Below are positions 35,719 through 48,000 of a stretch of DNA of 64,000 nt, in pieces (within the stretch, counting starts at the first letter, position 1; each line of letters starts with the position of its first letter). Position numbers and translations under genes: made by a program. The stretch comes from Elysia crispata (lineage: Eukaryota; Mollusca; Gastropoda; Plakobranchidae). The stretch covers positions 172,001 through 236,000 of the forward strand of contig JAWDGP010006782.1 of NCBI GenBank assembly GCA_033675545.1, written 5' to 3'. The notes under the pieces are model-generated. The model saw nothing but the letters and a program-made list of their open reading frames with translations. It did no database searches and was not told the DNA's origin.

Positions 35719-38700
35719 AAAGTGCAAACATATAAAAGAACAACATACAAATATTTTAGCCATAATAGATATGAAAAATAAATTGCCTGAAACTGAAAAT
35801 TACTAACAAACTTTTAACAAAACACTCGTGTTAACCAGTTTCTAAAACAAAATAAATGATCTTTATCTTGTTTAACCACAGAAGATGAGCAACAACTTAT
35901 TCCCTCATCCTACGGGAGAAATAAAATAAAGAAAAATAAAGAAATGGAGATCTTAGAATTAAAAGCATTATTGAAAAATACCTGTGTGATCCCTGTAAGA
36001 TTTGTGCAAAATGATGTTAATTTTGGGTTTAGTTTGGGCTTGCAAAACCTTTGGAAGTCATCACTCTGAGAAAAAAAAAAAATGGAACAACAATCAAACC
36101 ATTTGATTTTTTCATAAAAGAACTAAGTGAATAATTTGATGGTTGAGCTTATGATTTACCAATTTGGTAAAGTTGTTCCTGACTTACAATTTGGCATCAT
36201 GTTGGTACTGAATGTGGCAGGACCATGAAATTGCAGTAAGCAAAGCAAAAAAAAAGTTTTTGTACAACTGTTTGTACAATAAATATTGACAGTCGGGCAT
36301 GATAAAAAAATACTTTGCCAGCATCAAGCAAATTGATCTAGACAGCACAGGATTTCATGCTCTTGGCCAGCATTCATGGAGGTGCCTTAAACCCAAAGCA
36401 GCCAGAGGCAGCTGAGACATCCCCTTCCACAAAATTAAAAAAAAATTTGAATGGATAAGGCATTTATCCAAGTAAGAAAAGCATAATTTGTATGTGTGTG
36501 TGTGCATGCACATGCACTCAAACCAGTTGTCCAGCAGCTCCGAACAGACTCTACATAGCAGCAGAAGTTTGCCACTCATTTCTTACAAATTCTATTTCAT
36601 TTCCTGTTTGGGAGTCCATGAAATTATCACAATCATGATTGCATTTTCTTACGAGGGCAGGCTGATAATTAAGTTCCATTTAATCATAACTTTTTAATTT
36701 TTCACAGCATATACATAAACAATACGTCAAACGAAAGCTTAATATCTCAGCTACATACTTAGCACTCTATTTTTCGATGTAGTCACCGTCGCGATCAACA
36801 CACCGCCTCCAACGTTTCACTAGTTGGCTCACGCCATCAGCGAAGAATTCAGACGGCTGTCCACGGCACCATCTGCGAACATCTGCGATAACTTCCTCAT
36901 CATTGTCATAGTGATGGCCCTTCAGGTACTTCTTGAGTTGGGGAAACAAATAATAGTCAGAGGGGGCAAGATCGGGGCTGTATGCAGGGTGAGGTAGGGT
37001 CGTAAGTTCCAGCTGCCTTAAGGCGTCCTGAGTTTGGCGACTGGTGTGCGGGCGCGCATTGTCGTGTTGCAGGATTGAGTCCTTATCACGCCGAATACGT
37101 CTGAGTCGGAGTTTGAGAGCTCGGAGTGTTGAAATATATCGCTCAGAGTTCACAGTTTGCCCTTGCTCCAGAAATTCCATGTGGACCACTCCCTCCATGT
37201 CCCAGAAAACGGTGAACAAGACCTTTCTTGCAGAGGCAACAACCTTGAACTTCCTTGGACTTGGAGAAGTTTTGTGCCTATACTCCATCGATTGGGCTTT
37301 ACATTCTGGATCGTAGTGGTGGACCCAGGATTCGTCTCCAGTCACAATGCGTTGCAGAAATGCTTCTCCTTCTGCATTGTAACGCTCTAAGAGTTGAGTA
37401 CACATGTCCTTTCTCTGCGCTTTCATCTCTACAGTGAGCTGTCTTGGGACCCAACGGGCAGAGACTTTTCGGTAACCCAGTACAGTTGTGGCGATATGGT
37501 GCACTCGTTCTTTCGAAATGCCTACTTCATCTGCAATTTCCTTTTGTTTGACCCTTCGATTAGCTCTAATCATGCAGTCAACTTTCGATGAGCCGTGTCC
37601 GATGCGGAAAGGGGCCTACCCGAACGCTTTCGATCACGCAGAATTGTCTCTCTGGGGTCTTCCCCTTTAAAAATTCTCACCCATTTGCGAACTGCACAGT
37701 CTGAAATGCACATTTCACCATAAACTGTCTTCATTCTTGCATGAATGTTTGCAGCAGAACATCCCTCAGCTGCCAAAAACTCGATAACAGAGCGCTGTTT
37801 GATGAGAAGGTCATTGGAAGTCGCCATTGTCTCATAAACATGGCTACCACATCATGTGTTGCGCGTCACTGCATTATGAGCACGAATGACGTCACACAAA
37901 CTTGTTGTTATAGTTAAGTCTAGAAAAATGGTTCGAGAGTATATGTATGAAATTTTAGGTTGATGTGACGAAAATTGACCTAGTTATTAGCAAACGGAAC
38001 TTAATTATCAGCCTGCCCTCGTATATTGCAACTGGTATGCATTGTGGCTATTGATCATTAACAATGACCAAAAATCTATAAAAATGAATAAACCATATAA
38101 GACCTACTATATAGTTGTATATGAAAGTTAGTTTCCTGAAGATTTCATTTCACAATGTGGTGATTGTAAACCTGTTATAATGTTGATAGTGCATGTTGAT
38201 GCTAGAAAATGTTTTTAACAATGAACTAAAACATAAAAACAAGTGAGGTAGCATGGACAAGAATGCAGAAAACTGTTGCTACTGCTGCAACATGTAAAAG
38301 ATTTTTTACTATCTTTGTTAAGCTAGGCATGATTCAAATTATCTTCACTGGTAACCCCTGGAATGAGGCACATCAATTTTATTATTGGAAGCATAGTCAC
38401 TTAGATCTAGCTCATCAACTGATGAGCCCAAGATCTAATCTCTCCCCCCCTTGAACTTTATTTCAAAGCAATATATCACTATCTAGATCTAGATCATCAC
38501 CTAATCTACTCTCTCCTCCCTCTGGACTTCATTCCAAAGCAATATATCACTATCTAGATCATCACCAAATCTACTCTCTCCTCCCTCTGGACTTGATTCC
38601 AAAGCAATATATCACTATCTAGATCATCACCAAATCTACTCTCTCCTCCCACTGGATTTCATTTCAAAGCAATATATCACTATCTAGATCTAGATCATCA

Positions 38701-41700
38701 CCAAATCTACTCTCTCCTCCCACTGGACTTCATTTCAAAACAATATATCACTATCTAGATCTAGATCATCACCTAATCTACTCTCTCCTCCCCCTGGACT
38801 TCATTCCAAAGCAATATATCACTATCTAGATCATCACCAAATCTACTCTCTCCTCCCTCTGGACTTCATTCCAAAGCAATATATCACTATCTAGATCTAG
38901 ATCAGCAACAAATCAGGGCCTGTACTTTCAGTGATAGTGAATCGTAAAATTTTAATGTTACATAATAAAATGCCAAATGAAATAAAAATCAAATAAGGGA
39001 CTTAACCTTACCACTACTGCATCCGCATTAAGCTCGATGCTACAATGCAACAATAGATTCTATTTTGCTTAGATACCTAGACAAACTTCAAAGCAGTCAA
39101 TATACACCAACGGTTTCATTGTATGTTGTGCTTGTAGAAATATATATAGTAATGATATGGAAAAAGGGGTGTTTGAAATACACGAACATGGTAAAGGCAA
39201 AGTGAATTTTAAAGCTAACAGCTAATGTGATGTAAGACTTAAACTGCAAACACAGTGGATCCGTCTACCTCATGGGAACTTCACATCCCGTCAACTAACC
39301 CCTGTGACCTGACGTCAAGTTGACAGAAGGCACCGGGAGATCTTATTTATTTTTTACATTACATCACTTGCAGCCACAGGGGTAATCTCATGGCACTTTT
39401 TCGTCTCCCAACTACTCCACATTAGAAAAAGTTTACGCGAGCATTTAATGGTTGCAGTAAAAAGCTCCCGTTTTTCACTCGGCATCAGTATGCCAGTGTA
39501 CAAGCTTTATTTTCCACTACTTTACCATGGATCTTTATGAAAGAATAATCGAAGAGGTACAAAAGAGCCCAGCTTTATTTGACAAAACAGGCAATACTTA
39601 TTGCCACAGAGTTTATTTGGAAAAAGCGATGGAGCGAGATTGGAGGAAAAGTTAATTTGGATGGGAAAATTTGCTTCTCGTTTTTCTATACTTTGTTCAG
39701 TAGCAAAAAAAATGTTGCTGCTTTCATTCTTGTATAGGATAAACATTTCTCCTTCATTGATGAGGTGATGAATTCTCCAAACGTATCCCGTCATTGAAAT
39801 ATTTGGTGAACCCAATATCACTTCCTGTAGAAGCGTCTTCTTTTTAGCCACTTAAGTAATATCAGTTAAAGTTAACCACTTCCATATTGGTGGCCATACT
39901 GGTGTAAAGTGCTGTTATCGAGGTGAACCTAAGTTCAACACGTGGGGTTAATGCAAGCCACTGTGTTTGGCACTTCTCCTCACGTTAACGCAACAACATC
40001 ACGTTAGTTTGACAGTTCCACTGTGTCATGCAGTCTTAAGCTATCAACAACAGTATGTTTCTGTGTAAAGTATATATTCAAACCCTCCCTGAATAAATTA
40101 GTTTCCTGACATTATAGGAAATAAAAACTTTAAAGTATACCAAAACATGGCCTTGTGCATCCACTAAGACCGCTGGAAACTCAATAATCTCATGAACAAA
40201 ATTGTCATTGGTTTCGCTGCAGGTCGCCTCAAAATCAATCACCACAAGATAATCAAATTTGAGCACTTCATCCTCTGTTAAGGCTCGGTTACACTGGGCT
40301 GTTCTCTGACGCTTGTAGTAATTCTTGAGTCTCTTTTTCAACACATCTTTCACCCCACTGAGAAAAAAGGTCAACGTCATTAAGAATATATTTAATGCTT
40401 GATAAAGATCCAAACATTGTTGGCTGAGTATGTCTGTATTGAAAGATCAATATTATCTCAAGAGCTATAAGTCAAAACATTTCAAGTACGTTTTATACTT
40501 TATACTTTTATTGCTTCCGAATATTTACGTAAAATTAATTGTGCTTATTTCAAATGTAGCTATAATGCTTAAGTACGAAGAGTTAATATGCCAGGTTGCA
40601 AACTTAAAATGGCTAAGCTCAACTTCAAGGCTTAAAGTCATGATGGAATTCTGATCAAAGAAGACCCAGCATTGGATATTGATTATTCTATAAATATCAC
40701 TCCAATCTAAAAATGTCAGGACTATAAATTCTATTGTTTTACAATATCACATTGTGGTGAAGTCACCAGACATTGGAGACGATAAAACACAGTTGCTTAT
40801 TTTTAATTTTGTTCCTACTTCAGAAAGTTTACAAGAACATGAAAAACCAAATATTTTCATTAGAATTATGCACCTGCCCCGGAGACTCTACAGACTCTAC
40901 TCAATATTTATTTGAAAATATAAAGTTTATCTCTACAACTTTGTATTGGATTGACATAATTCTGAAACCGATGCATTGATATTCACAAAAGAGGGAGATG
41001 CTAAATCATGGCACAGAAAGTCAGTCAAGACAATTAAACAGAGAAAATGCCTATAAGATGACTGGGATGTTTCAACAGATCTTCCAGAATGGGACAGTCA
41101 TCCGTGTAAAATCAAAGAAACAAGACCAAGGTCTTATAATTTGATCATTTTAACTTCCAAACATATGAAAACAAAATGGATGAGACCCACATCTACAAAA
41201 GAGAGAAATACTTGAACCTGGCCAAAGAGCTAAAATATGCCGGCTACAAAGCTGTGTTGATATACATTGAGGTTGGTACTAGAGGATTCATAGGATCATC
41301 AGTCTATGACCTACTGACTAAATTCTCAAAATGTGGCAACAAAAGAACAAAAGCTACAAAGCTACTGGCTGAAATAGCCAAAAAGCAGTTCCCACTGCAC
41401 CTGGAGCAGGAGAAATGAGAGGTTCCTTCATAGCTATTAAAAATGCTCTAACCATTGCCGGACCAGTTGGTAAAGTGGTATAGTGCCTGAATTAGCAATT
41501 CAGCCAAGATGAGGGTTCAAACCTGACACCATGCAAAAATTAAAAAAAAGGTAACTGGGAGACACTTGGGAGTCATGACCTGGGTGTGGCCCCACTCCCT
41601 TAGAGTGTCAGAAGTTAAGGCAGACTTGCCTACTTCAAAATTTGAAAATCTGTAACACCCCATTAATGAAAAAAATCTGACAAAAACAGAGATTATTACC

Positions 41701-44700
41701 CAAGAGCCCTTAAACAGGCAGAACAAAACCGGAAGGAAACCAAAGACAGAAATGAAAGAAAGAATTTGAATTTAAATTCTCAACTTCCTTGTTCAGAATC
41801 TCATGGTGAGGATTTTTTTTAGATGTATAAAAAAGTAGATCTAATCCACACAAAATGTGTAACATCTATCATTTTTCCGTAACTCCATAACGGGCATATT
41901 TTTTCTGTAACGTTTTCGAATTTTTCTTGACAGTAGGCTGTTAAGGGTCTAAACACTTACTATAAGGGGGTTTTCTTCTCTGAAAACTCACTCTTATCTA
42001 ACTCTCCAATGAGTTTCTATCTACTGTCCCCATTCCAAAAGCTTTAAAACAAATACAATTCAATGTTAAAAAAAAAAACGCGACAAAGCAATAAATCTAA
42101 CGTTTGGGTAGCTGTGTATGTTACATTCAATAGAATCTTCACATTTTTATGAAACAAGTTTTTGTTTCATCTTTTTTTTAAAGCTAGGACCTAAATTAGT
42201 GAGAAAGGAAGATTATTCAAAGATCAATTTCACTGCAAAAGGGATGCAACGCCTGATAGCTTGATCCCTTTCTTTTTGACTCCTGATTACCATTTATGCA
42301 AATAAAAAGGACGAAACAGCTACTGACTGACCATGTGTTTAGCCCAATGCTGGCCAACTTCTCCTGGATCTCCTCTTTAGTCATCTTATTTATTGCACCA
42401 TTGATACGGGACAGCTTCATGGAAATCTCATCCTCAGGTGTAAATCCACTTGCCATGTCAAGCCTTGGCTTTGACCTTGTTTTCAGTGGAGCAACAGGTT
42501 CTTTTGAAGCTGACAATGATTCTGCCTGATAAAAAAAATATTATTATTTCCAACATTTTTTTAATATTGTTAATAAAGTAGACAATGCAATCTAAATTGT
42601 ATGCTTGATTTTCAATTTTAAGCTGATATTCAATCTAAGTCTGTTTCAAGTGTTTGTTAATGATTTGTTGGCAAAACAATAAAAGATTCATAACCAGGTC
42701 AGCATACTGTATAAATACAATTTCACAGTTCGCCATAACGTGATAAATATAGAGCTTTGAAGAAGACACTCTCTGATGATCACTTTCATAATAAGTAAAC
42801 ATTGGTCACTACCTTGTGAAGTAATACAAAAAGAGGTGCTACATGCTGTTTTGAAAAATAAACATTCTTTCCTTTAACTCCTTATACTCAAATCTCTCTT
42901 TCATCCCAGATCTAATCACTTTGAGCTACCTTATTACCTCACTCTTATAATTATATCAAACTACGAAAGCTTGTTCAGTTTTTACTCACAAACTTGAAAC
43001 TGCATCACATCTAGCGATTTATAAAGAAAATGAAAGGACCTTGTAATTTTGAATGTCCTTGTTGCTTTTTGTGCTTTTGAATTATTCAGACAATTTATTA
43101 CGAATAATCTTTTTAATGAAATTTACATAAACTTAGATACTTAAGTACATGCTTACGTATCACTCTCTCAACATTACCCATAATATTGTGTGTGCTGTAT
43201 CTAACACCACTTCCACACATCATTGATCTTGTATTTAAATGCAATTTCTTTGTTTCATTTTTAAAAACATTACATAACGCATAAATCAGGTTCCTGTCAT
43301 GCAAAATCAGTCAAATGGTTTAGAAGTTACAACTTGGTGGAGATGTCAGGGGCAGGGGAATAAGTCAGAAATAAATTAAATTAATAGATAAACTTATAAA
43401 GATGCTCTACTGTCTATTGCATCCATTGGTTTAATATTGTTCTTTTGATCACATTATTCAATCAAACTATATATTTATGAAATAAGCACATATGAGTTTG
43501 GATTTTGGCGCTCGACATAATGCACTGTGTTCCACCAATTGATTGTCTTATTTTTATTTAGAGGATGTTTCTTATTTTAAAGAATCATTTTACTCATTTT
43601 GTCATGCTTTGACCTTACTGCCCCATGTATTGTTTTCATCATTTTGTCAAGACTCTGTCCACACAAAATGAGTGTACTGCTTACTAGTGAGTATGTGTAG
43701 AAGAATTGAAGCAAAATTTGATTTATGTTGAATAAGTGCATTTTTTGCAAATCGTACACACATATTGTGCTTTCTTTGCCCTGGCCTGTTGATTTCATCT
43801 CCTTTTAACTTTGTAGTCTGGCACTGTAACAGCATATGTAAACGCATTTTCTCTCTCTTCTCCTTTTTTTTTTTTGCATTATTGAATGAGGTCATTTAGC
43901 ATTTTTATAAAAAATCAGTTACTATTTACTTCAGTCTTGATAACATTGAAAACTAGATGACTAGAGTCACATTACTTCACAAAGCATCAGGCTTTATGTG
44001 TGCTGTTTTAGCGCTTGGATTTTTTTTACAACCATCCCCATCAAAGCAGTATATATGGTCTCCATGTTTATGAATTGTGCAACTATTACACTTTCCACTG
44101 TGATTTGAGTATGGAAAAAGAAAAGGTGAAAACAAAGTTTTCTATGGTGCCAGTCATTACATCAGATGCTAATGAAGGGTTTAATTTAATAAAACTATGG
44201 TCTAAAAGAAAGATTATTAAAGATAAAGCAGAGGCTGAGGCTAAATGGTATTATATGTAGTATCTGTTTATGAGGTAAAAACATTGACCAAATTGAGGTA
44301 TCCACGCTGGATTAGGCACAAGTTGGAATTTGATAACAAGTCTATTGTATCAAATCAAAATGGATTTTCTGAAACAAGAATAATAATAAAAAAAGATTTA
44401 ATTCTAGTACTTCTATATCCATGTAGATATTTTTAAAAAGCCCTTTCAACTACACATTTCTATTTTCAATAGACTCCAGCTTAAAATAATTATCAGCCGC
44501 TTGTGCCTGAAACTCCTGAATACCTCACTTATTTTGTTCCTAAAAAAGAAAACAAAAGAGTATTTTACATATGTTCCATGGGTAATTCCATCATTGACAC
44601 TAAACAATGATAATTCTATCCTACTCATTATCAATATCTACTATGTAAAAAAAAGAAAGAATTTTTTATGCTCCTCCTGAAAACCATAATGTTTTGTTGT

Positions 44701-44996
44701 AGAGGTCCCCCTTGACAGGCTTGAGTATTGATTTGCATCAATGCATGACATCTCTGTCTAAATACAACAGAACAATTTTTCTCTGGTCCCAATACTAATT
44801 ACTGACAAAACTATTCATGTAAATTGATTCATAGCTTAAATAAAAAACATCATTCAGTGTAAATGATATAATCTGAAGTTTGCCAAAGCTTGATTAGCAG
44901 ATAATTTATTTAAATTACCTCTTTGTCCAGTGATAACCCCAAAAAATTAAGCGCCGCTTGACTCCAGCTATTAGTTCTTGACTGGCTTTCATCCAT
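34454..44996 (-). CDS. ERI1: 3'-5' exoribonuclease 1 (3'hExo/THEX1 orthologue)
   Basis: Minus-strand join of 44996-44919, 42525-42332, 40357-40141, 36065-35982, 35544-35435 and 34958-34454 gives 395 residues, all GT-AG and in phase. A SAP domain (about 71-106; INKMTKEEIQEKLAS to KKRLKNYYK) binds the histone stem-loop in the human protein. The DEDDh exonuclease domain has all five residues: D132 and E134 in VIDFEATC, D231 in PWDM, H288 and D293 in GRPHSGLDD. Other family marks are FVHEIIEFP, FCTNLTGITQ and RQWINLRKAY. Orthologues trim the 3' ends of histone mRNA and 5.8S rRNA and limit small RNAs. The protein exceeds the human 349 residues through a Gly/Ser/Arg-rich C-terminal tail (about 320-395). 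The start is supported by an in-frame TGA upstream with no intervening ATG. Confidence 0.93.
35435..35544 (-). CDS. ERI1: ERI1 exon leading to Exo II
   Basis: Acceptor CTTTTTCAG, donor GATGG|GTGAGT; phase 0 in, phase 2 out. It encodes residues 192-228, ending KFAILTDG. Confidence 0.9.
35668..35713. repeat. (TA)n microsatellite in an ERI1 intron
   Basis: TA units following a short GACA run. Confidence 0.9.
35982..36065 (-). CDS. ERI1: ERI1 exon, 28 codons
   Basis: Acceptor TTTTTCTCAG, donor CAG|GTATTT, phase 0 on both sides. It encodes residues 164-191 with DDFQRFCKPKLNPKL and FCTNLTGITQ, aligning with the human FQQYVRPE to TGITQ region. Confidence 0.9.
36650..38023 (-). mobile_element. mariner (Tc1/mariner) DNA transposon, nearly intact
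   Basis: A perfect 26-bp terminal inverted repeat begins CGAGGGCAGGCTGATAATTA at 36652 and is mirrored at 37996-38021. TA duplications flank it at 36650-36651 and 38022-38023. Length about 1.37 kb, usual for mariners. It encodes one transposase on the minus strand, broken by a single frameshift. It lies in an ERI1 intron in the same orientation as the gene. Confidence 0.97.
36767..37827 (-). pseudogene. mariner transposase, one frameshift
   Basis: The N-terminal part (37827-37570, beginning MATSNDLLIKQRSVIEF) has the paired helix-turn-helix DNA-binding region. The C-terminal part (37573-36767) holds the catalytic domain: first Asp in VTGDESWVHHYD, second in QHDNARPHTS, third in YSPDLAPSDYY with 34 residues between the second and third, i.e. 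DD34D. The frames meet at about 37573-37585, where one lost base near a KL/KV codon explains the shift. The rest is free of stops, so inactivation looks recent. The transposase would cut and paste at TA sites. Confidence 0.95.
38397..38905. repeat. 65/71-bp minisatellite rich in CTAGAT
   Basis: About seven units containing CTACTCTCTCCTCCC, CTGGACTT and CAAAGCAATATATCACTATCTAGAT. Units differ mainly by an extra CTAGAT hexamer, so lengths alternate between about 65 and 71 bp. It is in the largest ERI1 intron, 380 bp from the mariner. Confidence 0.93.
39239..40039. mobile_element. non-autonomous TIR element with TTAA target sites (copy 1)
   Basis: The left end TTAA|ACTGCAAACACAGTGGA (39239-39259) is inverted at the right as TCCACTGTGTCATGCAGT followed by C and TTAA (40017-40039). 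The internal region matches 50830-51294, which ends in the same terminal repeat and TTAA. TTAA duplication is typical of piggyBac and Kolobok superfamilies, but the terminal bases fit neither clearly. No transposase frame is present. Confidence 0.7.
40141..40357 (-). CDS. ERI1: ERI1 exon, SAP end and Exo I motif
   Basis: Acceptor TTTCTCAG, donor TTTG|GTATAC. It encodes residues 91-163 including VKDVLKKRLKNYYK, VIDFEATC (two acidic catalytic residues) and FVHEIIEFP. Confidence 0.93.
40970..42035 (+). mobile_element. decayed LINE 3' part (copy B)
   Basis: Matches copy A (24610-26330) from GCATTGATATTCA onward: the CAACAGATCTTCCAGAATGGGA block, the C-terminal domain frame at 41176-41418, a tRNA-like module near 41460-41530, the GGGAGTCATGACCTGGGTGT block and a final TATCTAACTCTCCAAT block near 41995. 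Copy B carries extra sequence near 41640-41960 that copy A lacks. It lies in an ERI1 intron, opposite to the gene. Confidence 0.72.
41460..41530 (+). other. tRNA-like module inside LINE 3' tail
   Basis: GACCAGTTGGTAAAGTGGTA resembles an A-box region and GGGTTCAAACC is a good B box, with a potential stem CTGAATTAGCAATTCAG between. The flanking ends do not form a convincing acceptor stem, so this is a tRNA-derived segment and not a working tRNA gene. Confidence 0.55.
42332..42525 (-). CDS. ERI1: ERI1 exon, linker and first half of SAP domain
   Basis: Acceptor TTATCAG, donor CATG|GTCAGT; phase 0 in, phase 2 out. It encodes residues 27-90, ending in INKMTKEEIQEKLASIGLN of the SAP domain. Confidence 0.9.
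42540..44910 (-). other. ERI1 intron, no feature seen
   Basis: AT-rich intronic sequence. The open frames in it lack family resemblance and splice context. Confidence 0.45.
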
Positions 44997-45071
44997 GGAG
45001 AGTGGACAGTAAAAGTCTTTGGAATTGGATGCTAAATCATCTAAATTTCACATGTGGCATATATGAATGTC
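44919..45071 (-). CDS. ERI1: ERI1 first coding exon (with 5' UTR)
   Basis: On the minus strand the acceptor TTTGTTGCAG ends just before 45071. The ATG is at 44996-44994 (context CTCCATGGATG) and the donor GAG|GTAATT follows 44919. It encodes 26 residues starting MDESQSRTN, phase 0 out. The 5' UTR portion contains several upstream ATGs. Confidence 0.78.
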
Positions 45072-48000
45072 CTGCAACAAAATCCAAACCAAATTAAATT
45101 TTTTAGAGAAATTCACCATTCAGGAGAGTTACAAAAATATGTATATGGTACCAACGACAGTACTGTACAGTCTACAACCTGTAATTAAATTAAACCATTT
45201 TTTAACACGCCACATTTTAATCATTGAATGCACAATTTCATACACACTTAAAGTATAACTACTCTTCTGCACCCCTTTCAAGACAAAATGAATGTACAGT
45301 CCAGCATAAATTCCTCAAACTCTTTGCAGAATTTTAATTTCATTGAGGAAACTGTGTTTGAACATTCAAAGACAAGAAGTGAATAGGCACATACAATAAA
45401 TTATAAATGAACATAGATATATAAGGTCCTTTTTTTCTTGTAGTCATTCTAGAAATCAGAGTTTCAAACAAATTGCATCAAAATAAAATATTCTTGCTCT
45501 TTTGTTGTCAAGTTATAGGATTATTTTCTTAACATTAATAATAATTTTCTCTTTGAGTTTGTTTAAAAAATTTACAATAATATGGTTACATAGGGTTTTA
45601 CTATCTGAATCTCATCTTTTCTTGCCTTGATCGAATAATCTAAACCTATGTGCTTTAGACTCACTGAACAGAGGTGAGCATAGTCTTTTTGTCTTTCTAT
45701 TTCTTGCATGGGTGGGACAGGCAAAGTTTAGTTGCAATCAGCCCCTTTGAAACTAAGCAATACATAATACAGTACGTAGTCTCCAGATAAATGCACCGTC
45801 TTCCAGAGGCTTCAACAGCATGTGTTTAGAAGCATGTCGTTATAAAAAGTAACAAAAAAAAACAAAAAACCGATCAATTACTTCCCTTGTGATTTTCAAT
45901 AGGTCTTCAGATCTTAAATGTAGATCAAAAGTAGTCCTTAACATCTAGATCAAAATTGCATTGGACTCTTGAAAAAAAAAAGACCAGATCTAGATTTACA
46001 TAATTGAGAAGGCCGGTCGAAGAAAACTAAAGCTACTGATGAGATCAAATGTATGTGCCAGACTGGATTAGGTCTACAGTTCTACACAGATGCCTGTCAC
46101 ATCAGGTGTTATTTTTACAAACATGCAACTGGGAAAGGGGGGGGGGATAAGATCAAAATGCGAGCTGCAGTATCATGTTGACCATCACACGACAGGTAAG
46201 GTAAACTGGTAATGGTATTGAAGTTGCATCCTCTCGCCCCTTCCCTTATCTGTAACTTCAATTCTCAAGACCTATGATATCGCCCATCCCTTACATACAG
46301 GGTTATACATATCCTCTCCTCCTCCTGCTCCCCTTTCATTTTGTGCGTACACTGCAAATGCTTGCACCGCTTGCAGACCGTGAGACATAACTATTTGCCC
46401 TGTGATAATTGAGAGTTATTCCTCCACTGACTAAGTGAGGCTATGTCTTCCATTTTACTGGTAATCACTTGGTAGCATGCGTTTAGGTGTTGTAGCATGT
46501 GTTCAGAGTATACTGATTACAGAGTAAAAAATCTGTTAGACTGCTACTGTGTATATTTAGCCGAAGCATGTGTTTCTCTGGCATGATTTCATCCCAAGAC
46601 TTCTGCACTGCACCCCAAATGCATCTGCTTGGGCAAATGGGGGTGAGATGAGCAATTGCTTGGACAACTTGTGATCAAGGATCAAAGGCTAGGGTGTCTT
46701 ACTATGTGCTGTATATTCAGACAGAGAGGCTGGTATAGGTTGTTTGCTTCAGTAATTATCAAAGTACTTGGTATCAGACCCATGATTAAAATCTGAAATA
46801 AGTTTAAAAATGTGGCAACAGGAGCACTTTGCATAGCCAAAAACTTATGTATAACACCTTATTTGTGTGAAATTTCCTTATTGTTATGACACTGAATACT
46901 GCAGGATATCACAAAAGAGTGACACATAAGAGGCATTTACGAAATGATCTCCTTGAAAAAAGTTGTTTATTATAATAATCTATTGCGATGCATGAAAAGA
47001 TGTGATGATGTGGATAAAAATGCATTGAAGTGCTGTTTTTCTTGTAAACATGCTACCTATATGACTATATAATTTAAAGTTCCCATATTTTTTTTTTGCT
47101 TGTTACCTTATTTGGCTTCAGATGTACATTTAGAAAGAAACATTTTGTGATAATAGCACATCTTTAAAGGAGAAAACTTTAAGACTCATCACAAGACTGA
47201 AATATCACTATCACAATGATACAAAATAAAAAAAACTAGACAAAAACTGTTAATAGTTATTAAATATGTTATTAAAATCACCATTTAAATCAAAATTTAA
47301 GAACAAAAATGAAACAGACCATGGATGTAATCCCATTTTTATCCACAATCACAATGTCCTCAAGGTTTATAATTTTTTTTTCATATGCCATCATCATCAT
47401 GTGGAATGTTATTTTTTTTCACATTCATTAACAAATGTTTCATGTTACTTGATTATAAATAAATGTTATACATTAAAATTGTAATAATGTCTAGATATTT
47501 TAAAATGATTCATCTATCCCGGCACTGGACGATTTTTCTGTGTGTCCCATAGACAGATTTTTCTAATATTTCAACTTCAAGTTCTCTTTTGTTCTCGGCG
47601 CATTTATCTCTGTATGCTTTGCTTCCTGGTTCTAATTTTAGGAGTCTGATTAAGGCCTGAAGCTAAAAACTTAAAAGATGCAATGTTGATTGTAATTCTT
47701 TACTAGTAATTTTTTCAAGGTAAACTAGATTCTAGATCTATACATTTTTTTTTAGTTATGTTTCTGAATGCTTTGCTAATATGAATCAAGCTCTACTTGA
47801 AATTCTAGATCTAGATCTAGATGAAATTCAATTTTACAAACAAAAATAATATTTTTCTTTAGTAGCTCTAGAACTATAGAATATTGCACTTGTTTAAGAT
47901 CTATATATGCGTTTACTTTATAACTCTAGTAGGAGCAGGGCACTGCCATTTTGATTAAAATGCCTTTCTTGCCTCTGTCTATTCCTTGCAATTTAACATC

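Noticed and set aside
39522-39851. 109-residue minus-strand open frame
   Set aside because: It lies inside the TTAA-flanked repeat and resembles no protein I recognise; the second copy does not keep it open.
41460-41530. Possible functional tRNA gene
   Set aside because: A and B boxes are present but no acceptor or anticodon stem fits well, and it lies in a LINE tail.
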